Positions 30,097 to 37,930 of a DNA stretch of 37,930 nt are shown piece by piece (position 1 is the stretch's first letter; each line of letters begins with the position of its first letter). The DNA comes from Zygnema cylindricum (taxonomy: Eukaryota > Streptophyta > Zygnematophyceae > Zygnematales > Zygnemataceae): positions 16,161 through 54,090 of the forward strand of contig JBBHKE010000670.1 of assembly GCA_037447655.1 (NCBI GenBank), given 5' to 3'. The position numbers and the translations under genes were made by a program. Under the pieces are notes generated by a model. The model did not search any database. It was not told the origin of the DNA and saw nothing but the letters and a program-made list of their open reading frames with translations.

Positions 30097-32261
30097 TAGT
30101 CAATCTTTAATTTCAGACCACACTTCTCTCTACAGAAAATTAGCTTAGGGGAAGGCACAAGTTTGGTCATCATATCTGCTACCATCTCACTATCTGGTCG
30201 GTACTCTAAACTGATTATTTTGTTTTCTACTTTCTCTCTAACAAAGCTGAGTCTAATGTCCATATGTTTGGCTTTAAAATGATGTTTAGGATTGGCAGAA
30301 ATAGCGATTGCTGCCTGATTATCACAAAATATTTTCTGCACACCACTCTTAAGGTGACCAAGCTCACCAAGCAAAGACTTGACCCACATCAATTCTTTTA
30401 CAGCAGAGCAAGAGGCCATATACTCAGCCTCCATGGTGGACTGAGCAATAACCTTTTGCTGTTTGCTACTCCAACAGCAAGCCCCATCACCCACATATAA
30501 TACATATCCAGAAGTGCATCTCCTCATCGGAGCATCACCATAACTGGCATCACTCCAAGTAGTGATGTATGTATTCTCCCCACCCAAATGCAACCATAGA
30601 TCCCTAGTTCCTATCAAATATCTAAGGACTCTCTTAGCTGCCTCCCAATCCTTCTTAGTGGGAGCATTTAGACTTCTACTCAGCACTCCTACAGCTGCAG
30701 CTAAATCCGGCCGGGTACAATTCATAAAATAAATTAGACTTCCCACTACTTGCCTGTAAGGAATGGTCTGCATGAACTTCTGTTCTTCAGGAGATAATTC
30801 TTCGTCTAAGACTATGACTCCTTCTTCCTCACTCCCCTCACTTCCCCTCTTCAACTCCATTGGAGTTGTACAACTATTAGCTTTATCTATTTGAAAATTT
30901 TCAAGCATGTTCCCTATTGCTTACTATTGAGTCAGTCTTATAATTTTTCTTTTTCGGTCTCTCTTTACTTGAATTCCCAAAATATATTTTGCTTCTCCCA
31001 TATCATTCATTTCAAATCTCCCCTTAAGATCGATTTTCAGTTTATTAATTTTTTCCATCGATTTAGTTAAAACAAGCAAATCATCAACATAAATTGCAAT
31101 AAATATAAAACCTTCCTCATCTTCGAAAACATAGATTGAGTGATCTGAGCTGATCCGAATATATCCCAGACCGGTAAGAAACTCATCAAGCTTCTTATTC
31201 CATTGTCGAGGCGCTTGTTTCAAACCATAAAGATATTTAATCAGCCGACATTCCTTACTCTCCTCTCCTTCCTCCACAAAACCTTCGGGTTGTCGCATGA
31301 AAATCTCCTCTTTCAATTCTCCATGCAAGAAGGCTGTCTTGATGTCCATCTGGTGCACTTCCATGTCTTCAGCTGCTGCTAAACTGAGAAGTATGCGGAC
31401 GGAGGGAAATCTGACCACCGGGGCAAAGGTTTCCTCGTAGTCAATTCCCTCCTTTTGTGTAAATCCCTTTGCCACTAATCTGGCCTTGTAGCGCTCGATT
31501 GTGTTATCTGGGTTCAGTTTTAATTTGAAAACCCACTTACAACCGATTGGTTTTCGGTTAGGTGGACAATCCACCAGCTCCCAAGTATCGACTGCCATGA
31601 TTGAGGCCATCTTTTCATTGATGGCTGTCTTCCACCGGTTTCTTTCTGGACAAGTCATCGCCTCTCCATAAGTTTGAGGTTCATCTTGATGAGTTAGTTT
31701 AGTTACCTTGTTATTAACCTGTTTTTCTTGCAGTCTTTTGCTACTTCTCCTCCCCCTGTCAAAATCTGAGGCCGGAATAGATGGTTCTCGTGGATTCTTT
31801 CGAACAAACTCGGCTTCTCCCCTATCCCTTGATTCCGAATCAATTTCCACCACGTCTTCCGCTTCGGGTAGATTTATCACTGGAGTTTCCACAGCCGAGT
31901 TTTTTTCGGTCTGATTTGTACCTGCAAGAATGTCATCTTCTCTAAAACCTGGATAGTTAGGAAGCTCAAAGTCATCGGAATTTTCTGACTCAAATCTGAT
32001 TTTTACTGACTTCGTATATTTGAAGGGATCCACAGACTTTCCTTCATCCATAACTACTAGATGCTTTACTAGGATTATATCTTCCCTTTTTAGATCATAA
32101 ACCCTATATCCTTTAACATCCTCATCATATCCTAATAAGTATCCCGGTTTTCTTTTAGGATATAGCTTCCAATTGGACCGATCAGTATCTAGACTGAATA
32201 CTTGACTGCCGAAAACCTTTAAGTGAGATATGTCTGGTTTTCCGGCCTGTCCATCTCTCAT
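30096..32261 (-). pseudogene. Reverse transcriptase and RNase H of element B
   Basis: Two long frames (32261-30924 and 30908-30096) separated only by tandem stops near 30922. RT shows KWVFKLKLNPDNTIERYKAR, EGIDYEETFAPVVRFPSVRI, QMDIKTAFLHGEL, YGLKQAPRQWNKKLDEF and YVDDLLVL with both catalytic Asp. RNase H has TWSDASYGD, CTSGYVLYVGDGACCW, STMEAEYMA and DNQAAIAI, all expected acidic residues present. The segment before RT holds the integrase C-terminus (HLKVFGSQVFSLD). This is the best-preserved pol in the window. Confidence 0.9.
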
Positions 32262-33068
32262 AAGGTGTTTGATCTTTTATAGCTGAAGTAAGAACTCTAT
32301 TCTTGAGGTAATTAGCACAATCATTGCTTCTGCCCAAAACCCTTTTCCTATCTTTTTATCTGACAACATACTTTTAGCACTATCACTTAGTGTTCTATTT
32401 AACCTTTCAGCTACCCCATTCTGTTCCGGATTTTCTGGAACTGTCTTTTGGTGTTGGACCCCATCTTCCCTCAGAAAATCCTCAAACTGGTTAGAAGTAT
32501 ACTCTCCACCATTGTCACTCCTTACTCTCTTGATTGGAGTTTCATGGAGTTTTTCGCTCCAAGCTTTATATTGTCTAAATCAATCCTGAGCTTCTGACTT
32601 GTTTTTCAAAAAATACACCCGAGAATACCGAGACCAATCATCAGTTATAGTCATCATAAATCTCTTTCCCCCCGGTGAGAGCACTTTAGCCGGTCCCCAA
32701 ATATCTGTGTGTACTAGATCTAGAATTTTTTCTCCCTTATAGGTGACTGATTTAGGAAAGGGTATTCTGTGTGCTTTACTTTGAGCACATCCACTACAAT
32801 CACTTATATCATCACTCTCACTGAACTTAATCCCTTCCACCATTCCCATCTTTTTCATCTCTCTTAACTTATCTAGATTCACATGCCCAAGCCTCTTATG
32901 CCACATCATAATATCATGAACACCAGCATATTAAAGTTTCTTCGTTTCATTACTTAAGATCAGCCTAAACATCCCATGGCTACCTTTCTCAGCAATGAAA
33001 TAGACATCCTCCTCAAAACTAGCAGTAAAGACTCCTTCCCTAGTGCTAGTGAAAAAACCCTTATCATC
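32262..33068 (-). pseudogene. Integrase of element B
   Basis: HHCC zinc motif (WHKRLGHVNLD...CSGCAQSK), core D (HTDIWGPAKV), D (TDDWSRYS) and E (SDNGGEYTS) are all present, then QNGVAERLNRT. Interrupted by stops near 32933 and 32580 and a one-base shift near 32320 that is undone near 32236. Confidence 0.87.
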
Positions 33069-34454
33069 TTATACTGATGTAGAGATAAGATTTTTGTTCA
33101 GCTCCGGAATAAACAATACATCGGAGAATGTTAATATGGATGTCTTTCCTTCTACTAACACTTTCAGATCTACTGATCCTACAAGAGTAGTGGTGACTAT
33201 CCTCCCATCCCCGTACTCTATCTCTACGGTGGGAATCTTTCTTATCTTAGTGAACAGGTGTCTATCCTTACACATGTGCATGGAGGCACCTGAATCTACA
33301 ATCCAGCCTGCTTCACCTTTCAATCCACCGTAAGCACATTTCTGCCTTCGTGGAATTTCGACCTCAGTTTTCGCCTCCAACTCCTCATCCAAAAGGAGCT
33401 CATCGTCCTCGTCCTCGGATTCCGCCTCAAGTACCTGTGTGACAAGGGCCTTTTTCTTTCCTCTCGGGGTACCACCGGTCTGCCCCTCCTTTAACCGAAG
33501 CTCGGTTAGCTTAGTGCACTCTGCCATATAGTGCCCTGGTTTCTTACAAAAATGACATAAACCTTTGGGAGCCGTTGGTTCGAACTCGTCGGCCTGTTTT
33601 TTCTGCTCCCTACCCCCATAGTTTCCGACCGGTTTTCGGGAATCCTTGTTCCTCCAATCAGTCGCTGTTGCCAAGGCTTGGCCACTCTTTCCTCCCCTTC
33701 GGATCTCAATTATATTCTCTCGAACAAGAATCATCCCTACCACTGAGTTCCATATCCACCTTGAGTCCGGCAAGTCCTGCACACGGTTGACTATGTTCTC
33801 GAACTCATCAGGTAACTTCATCAGTAAACAGTTAACCTTTTCTTTTTCACTAAAATCTTTTCCCGCACTCTCTAGCTCCATGAAGAGTGTAGCAAGCTCA
33901 TTGCAAAAATCCAACATATTTCCCCCTTTGTATACATACTCCTTAACTTTCTGATCAGCCAACTGTTGTTGCTGAATCGTACCACTTCGGTACATCTCTA
34001 TGAGAGCCATCTAAAGATCGGATGCCCTTTTTACCTGCAAATGAGGACATGCAAGTCCTTGAGTGAGATGGCGTAGGATGAAGTGCTTTGCCGCCATATT
34101 GTTGAAGTCCCAGGTTTCAGTATCATTCTCCTCGTTCCTCGGAATAGGTGACATGAATGCCGAACCAGTTGCTATTGGTGTGGTCGTCTCCTTCTCTTTT
34201 CCTTTGTCCACCACCTCTCCTTCTTTTGTTTCCTCCGTTGAAGGTGGATCTTCTTTCTTGGTGAATCTGCTTCCTCCAAACCCTGGAGGAATTCCAAGAC
34301 TTGATGGACGCCTTAGCCGTCCACTCACTATCCCCCAAAACCTTTTTTCGCATAGAGCTCCTATCATCATACTTTCTCAGTATATGAATCCAGTTCCATT
34401 AAAGATTGGTACCCTGGAGGGTAGGCCCATAACCTGAAACTCTGAGACCTCCAT
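33069..34454 (-). pseudogene. gag: Gag and protease region of element B, start in the LTR
   Basis: An ATGGAG at 34454-34449, 20 nt inside the LTR, is in frame with the PBS ATG and the gag that follows. Stops at 34379 (in place of the Trp of FIYW in element A) and 34013 (in place of the Trp of ELWVSF) break it. The remainder (34010-33069) is a 313-codon frame with the zinc knuckle CHFCKKPGHYMAEC and the protease site WIVDSGASMHM, ending at a TAA (33071-33069) where element A has Leu. Gag and protease share one frame, as in Drosophila copia. Confidence 0.85.
34420..34434 (-). promoter_or_regulatory. Primer-binding site of element B, half-tRNA type
   Basis: GGTTATGGGCCTACC follows the LTR directly, one mismatch from the site in element A. 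Again complementary to the anticodon region of initiator tRNA-Met. Confidence 0.78.
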
Positions 34455-35479
34455 AAGTCCTCAGAGTGGACAGCTTCCAAGAAGCCTCTAGGATAATCCT
34501 GACCCCTTTGTGTTTAAGCAAAAATAACTGCCACCCTGGCAGACAAAAACTCTGACCACTTTCACCCCTGTGAAGGCAAGACTCCGCTGAGTCGATAGCA
34601 AAAAGAATCTCTGAATTTGCTCCCCTGAGCAGTAAGTTATGGAGGGTCAAAGTTGACCTTTTGTACAGAAGCTCTCTGGGAGAGAGGGTCCTATCTCCTA
34701 ATTTTTCTAAGTCCTATCTCTCTCACAGACTCTATCTACTGATGTACGGAACCAATCAGAATACAGTTCTGTACGCAAAAGTACAGCTGCCGGTGTACTT
34801 TATGTACGAACATTGTACGATATGGCCTAAATGTCGACACATGTCATATCTGGATTCGGTGCCATAATCTCCGGAGATTCCACGATCCAATGTAATTTCG
34901 CCACGTGTCATCCGATGTGGCGATGGCCACAAACCGCCGAAATCTTCTTTCGCGATCTCGGCGCTAATTCGGCTATTCGATTAGAATCTAATTTAATCGT
35001 AGCCGTAATAAATACATGCGCGGTATTCGTTTCACTTACGAAATAAATGCGCGGTATTGATTTCGTGCATGTACCGTAGTCCGTACTTATACATTACCGA
35101 TTCTATGTATACCGTAAACAGTTACAGTTAAATGATTTAACCTACGTATGAATGTTTAAGTAAATATCATACTATATAATATATAACTCTACTGCTAGAC
35201 TTAACGGCTAAGGCTTACGGCTGTTTCTGGTTGTCGGCCGGCAGGTACCAGGATCAAATTGTGTGGTCGGCATATACCTTTTAATAAATAATCCCTTAAC
35301 TTGTATAAATTTCCCGTAAACCTCAGGATAGCCTAGGTAGCCATGGCTCTAGCTTCCTCTCCAATTTCTCATGACTGCGACAAGTTTGAGAGTTGGAGAG
35401 AGAAGTTAGAAGTAGACTGCCTCGGCTTCTTTATTTCTATTCAGACCTAGAAAATACTTTAAAACCATTAGTTTCTAGA
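34435..35479 (-). repeat. 5' LTR of element B
   Basis: 1045 bp, collinear with 29043-30082. The outer end reads TCTAGAAACTAATGG where the 3' LTR has TGTAAAAACTAATGG, so the terminal TG is mutated. The inner end is ATGGAGGTCTCAGAGTTTCA. Confidence 0.9.
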
Positions 35480-35484
35480 GGCTG

Positions 35485-35770
35485 TACAATAGGTACACAG
35501 ACAGTAGTACTTGTTGGTACGGTACAGTAATTTGATTGGTCGTACTTCAATAAATAGAAGTTAACTTATCGCTTGGTTGGGCGTTTTCAGAGATTTTTTT
35601 TCCTACGGACTTAGGGGAGTCCAGGCTGCACAGGGGTGTATTCAGTGTGCAGCATTCAGATTGTCAGCTTGCTTGCTTGGGAAGCAGTGGTTATCATTGA
35701 AAGTGGGTAAGTTAACAACTATCTAGAGGCTTCCTGAATTCTGTGATCTAATGGAGGACATAGAATTGCA
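35485..35770 (+). repeat. 3' LTR of element A, second part
   Basis: Continues the LTR after element B. Aligns with 22620-22988 apart from a deletion of about 95 bp and a small duplication near 35640. Ends ATGGAGGACATAGAATTGCA, followed by the CTTAA duplication. Confidence 0.9.
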
Positions 35771-35960
35771 CTTAAGTCTAAAGGTACAAAAGAGGTGGCA
35801 TGGCCAAAACTGAACAAGTACAAGCAAGGCAAAAAAACAAAGAAAAGCAACGTGAACACATAAAAATGGCGGAGAAAAAGGCGCTTAACCCAAAAAGCAA
35901 AACATAGCAACACACTGAAACCAACACTACAACCCAGATCTAAAAAGAAATGTCTCGGTC
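35771..35960 (-). mobile_element. LINE tail split by element A (5' piece)
   Basis: Picks up where 22040 left off: GTCTAAAGGTACAAAAGAGG corresponds to GTCCATAGGAACAAAAGG at 13043. It is purine-rich, as the 3' UTR of the LINE at 13012 is. The right edge is approximate. Confidence 0.6.
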
Positions 35961-37675
35961 TTGCACCTACCATTCAACAACTGACGAGTCCATCCTTAAT
36001 CATTCACCTTCCTCTCACCTTATGTCCAACCCTAAATTTCAAACATCAAACACAAAAGAATGCCAACAAAGTTGAAAAAGTGTGACAGAAGAACAAGCGA
36101 GACGGTAGTGAAAGTTGAGGTATTCCCTTATGTCGATCTCAACCTTACAAGATAGACAAAAAACATAAGGCATTTTGATAGTGGGTGGCTCAAAAAATAC
36201 CATTTCACATCCTCATCCTATGCCTTATTCAAACTACTTGTAGAACTAAGGAGTTGGTCCTCAAAGCCCAATTAAACCCGGTTTAAAGAATCAAAGAGGT
36301 TAAAAATCTCTTGGATCTTTACTCAAAAGCCCACCTATGGAGATACCGTGTCTTCCCACCTTGACAAAACGAGTGGGTGACGATGGCTTCTAGAATTACA
36401 TTACCTTGGTCTAACATAGTCACTTGAATTCCAATAAGCCTCCCTTGAAAATTACATTTACTAGTGCCAAACCTGTGGCCCCTTCCATCGTACAACATGC
36501 TGACATACATCTCGACCTTACAACAATTTCATCGCCTAATGAGTCGTCTAATTTTCAAATCAAACGTCTACAGTCAACGAGTACTCACCATGCAATGCCC
36601 TGTCGGGCGTGAGAAGCAAAAGTAGAGAAGAAGAGCAACCCTTTTGGGTCAATTGCGCCCAACGTGGATGTTTCAAGAGTCTCAAGCCGCAAAGACGTCG
36701 ATGGCTCGAAACTGGTCCTCACGAGGTTAAAAGGGCCCAAATTCACGGTCTCAAAAACTCCACATAGAGGGATCAACATTGAAGGTTCTCATAGGTCCCT
36801 GGTTCCTCCTTACTTAAATCCGAAGTTGTGTGTGCGACACACTCGAAGTTACAGAGCATCCTTAAGTCGAAGGAACTGTATCAATTTGTAGAAGCCTTCC
36901 TCGTACTCCAAGCGAATACGCTAAGATTTCTCCTCACTCCTTGCCAAAGGGGGATTATCTGTATGTATTTTTGTACTTTTATTTTTGTACTTTTATCTGT
37001 ACAAAACTCCAGCTCCAACCAAATATATGGCAATAATTTTTGTTGGTCCCTGAGCAATATATCAATCCATGTAATATTGAAGTTATCGCAATAAGATATT
37101 AGCCGATACACAAAACTACAAAATATACTTATCAAGCCAAGCTTGTTAATCTCATCTACTCTACCTCTCCCTTTCGATTTCTATCCCTCCCAAGTTACTT
37201 CATTTGCTATTTCATCCATAACTAAAAGTGACTCATCAAAACTTTGAAAAATAACATGTGATATAATGGATGAAAGAATTAAGAAAAAAACAAAAAAGGA
37301 AAAAAAAAAACCCAAAATATTTGAATCTTCTCCCCATTCCTTAATGGAAACAATACAAAACATTTTTTGATATATTCCCAATCTAGTTCCTCTTGTCTTT
37401 CTCAGTTTACCCCCCTAACCCTCTCCTCCCAACTCCTTTAACCTACGCTAACACCCTCTCCCACCACACGAAACTCTCGTACACCTCTCAAAATCCCGTT
37501 GCTCCACACATTCCAATTTTACAAAATTCTACATTATGTTTAAGAAATCTCACCAACCCCATAACCTTAACACATTCAATCACCTTTCAAAAACCCTAAT
37601 ATACAAAATAAAATCCTCCCTCCCTCCCTCCTTTTTCCTCACACACTCTTCATAAATGCACAATTTTCCCTCCTT
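35961..37675. other. No gene recognised
   Basis: Intergenic DNA. Holds a diverged GATATATCG-family fragment at about 37015-37115 (minus-strand edge TAGTTTTGTGTATCGGC), a small TTTTTGTACTTTTA tandem at 36967-36995 and a pyrimidine-rich stretch 37400-37640 that may be the 3' flank of the gene to the right. The frame at 36319-36510 has no recognised motif. Confidence 0.5.
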
Positions 37676-37930
37676 TTACACTCGTCCCTTCCTCTTTATC
37701 AAAAGGAAGTCGTTGAGGAGGTAATAGTACACTGCTAAAATTAATACCCCATACATCGCGATTTGTAAACTAAAAGGTTCCAAAAGATGAGCCCCCAATC
37801 TCGTCAAAGTGAGGCCATAAACAAAGAACGGATGTAACGGAACGGAAATTTTCCTCATGGGACTCGCCAAAAAGATTTGTGGGATGAGAAACATATCTTG
37901 CACTAAACTTCCAAACATTCCTACCACCAC
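37676..37930 (-). CDS. Terminal exon of a DUF2921/Tul1-like membrane protein (partial)
   Basis: 84 codons run from the window edge to a stop at 37676; the N-terminal part lies outside. SLVQDMFLIPQIFL followed by LHPFFVYGLTLTRLGAHLLE resembles the conserved D-x-FL-x-PQ ... G-T-x-x-R-L-x-x-H block shared by plant DUF2921 proteins and Tul1/FLY-type membrane ubiquitin-ligase subunits. A second hydrophobic segment (AMYGVLILAVYYYLL) and a basic tail (KRKGRV) follow, as expected of a multi-pass protein with a cytosolic C-terminus. The assignment is from memory of the motif. No RING finger is visible in this part, which fits DUF2921 better than FLY. The true exon boundary could lie inside the frame. 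Confidence 0.5.
   Translation of the reverse strand: MVVGMFGSLVQDMFLIPQIFLASPMRKISVPLHPFFVYGLTLTRLGAHLLEPFSLQIAMYGVLILAVYYYLLNDFLLIKRKGRV

Larger units (their letters stand above)
29043..35479 (-). mobile_element. Ty1/copia retrotransposon B, inserted in A's 3' LTR
   Basis: Minus-strand element with two LTRs of about 1.04 kb and a 5-bp duplication GGCTG (29038-29042, 35480-35484). It holds all copia domains in order without large deletions. It is still dead: TGG-to-stop changes at 34379 and 34013, further stops at 33071, about 32933, 32582 and near 30922, and a pair of compensating frameshifts near 32320 and 32236. LTRs look about 95% alike by eye. It is younger than A, into whose LTR it inserted. 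Confidence 0.92.
22041..35770 (+). mobile_element. Ty1/copia retrotransposon A, defective, with two later insertions
   Basis: Bounded by TGTTGA (22041) and TTGCA (35770) and flanked by a perfect 5-bp duplication CTTAA (22036-22040, 35771-35775). Order LTR, primer site, gag, protease, integrase, RT, RNase H, purine tract, LTR gives the copia class. A solo LTR (24961-26063) splits integrase and element B (29043-35479) splits the 3' LTR. The LTRs differ by roughly 7% over the first 120 bp by eye, plus indels, so A is not young. Coding is destroyed by several stops and shifts. Confidence 0.92.

Noticed and set aside
34399-34650. 83-codon minus-strand frame at the LTR/gag junction of B
   Set aside because: It is in a different frame from gag; the ATGGAG frame is the one conserved in A and the solo LTR.
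35485-35770. Start of a third tandem copia element after B, because it includes an ATGGAG gag-like start
   Set aside because: The ATGGAG is part of the LTR itself. Sequence ends at CA followed by the CTTAA duplication, so this is simply the rest of A's 3' LTR.

Overview
The window looks like a repeat-rich nuclear segment from a plant or close streptophyte relative. Four signs point that way: a leader packed with AACCCTAA-type telo-boxes, AT-rich intergenic DNA, Ty1/copia elements whose primer site matches the plant initiator tRNA-Met as I recall it, and a terminal exon resembling the plant DUF2921/Tul1 membrane family. I cannot name a species. Two runs of ten Ns (12303-12312, 25657-25666) are assembly gaps.

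Layout. 1-1.4 kb holds small inverted-repeat elements, including an 8-bp-duplicating element inserted inside another. 1.6-9.1 kb is the main host-gene stretch: a telo-box leader and likely first coding exon (2248-2602), a long Ser/Pro-rich open frame (3199-4527), a gene-free stretch with small repeats, and a minus-strand single-exon gene for a disordered Ser-rich protein (8025-9086). 9.3-13 kb has no recognisable gene, only a tRNA-like SINE head, GATATATCG-rich foldback repeats and LINE tails. 13.0-14.5 kb is a 5'-truncated, frameshifted LINE remnant with a restriction-like endonuclease region.

14.49-20.78 kb is one very large imperfect palindrome. Its two diverged arms are collinear inverted copies around a centre GGCGTCAAG...CTTGACGCC. 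At least ten short elements with a shared end (TACACCGCGAATCGTTATTA) plus one larger foldback element have inserted into it. Several insertion sites in one arm are empty in the other, which directly shows TA target duplication.

22.0-35.8 kb is a nested set of Ty1/copia retrotransposons. Element A (22041-35770, target duplication CTTAA) sits in a LINE tail. A solo LTR (24961-26063, duplication GAGTT) interrupts its integrase. Element B (29043-35479, minus strand, duplication GGCTG) interrupts its 3' LTR. Both A and B are dead (stops, frameshifts). In A, in B and in the solo LTR, the LTR ends in 20 nt that start with ATGGAG and read in frame into gag. In A and B the next bases are a primer site complementary to the anticodon region of initiator tRNA-Met, not its 3' end. 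The right margin holds unassigned DNA and, at 37676-37930 on the minus strand, the last exon of a membrane-protein gene.

The host genes show no shared pathway. The main content of the window is layered mobile DNA whose order of insertion can be read.
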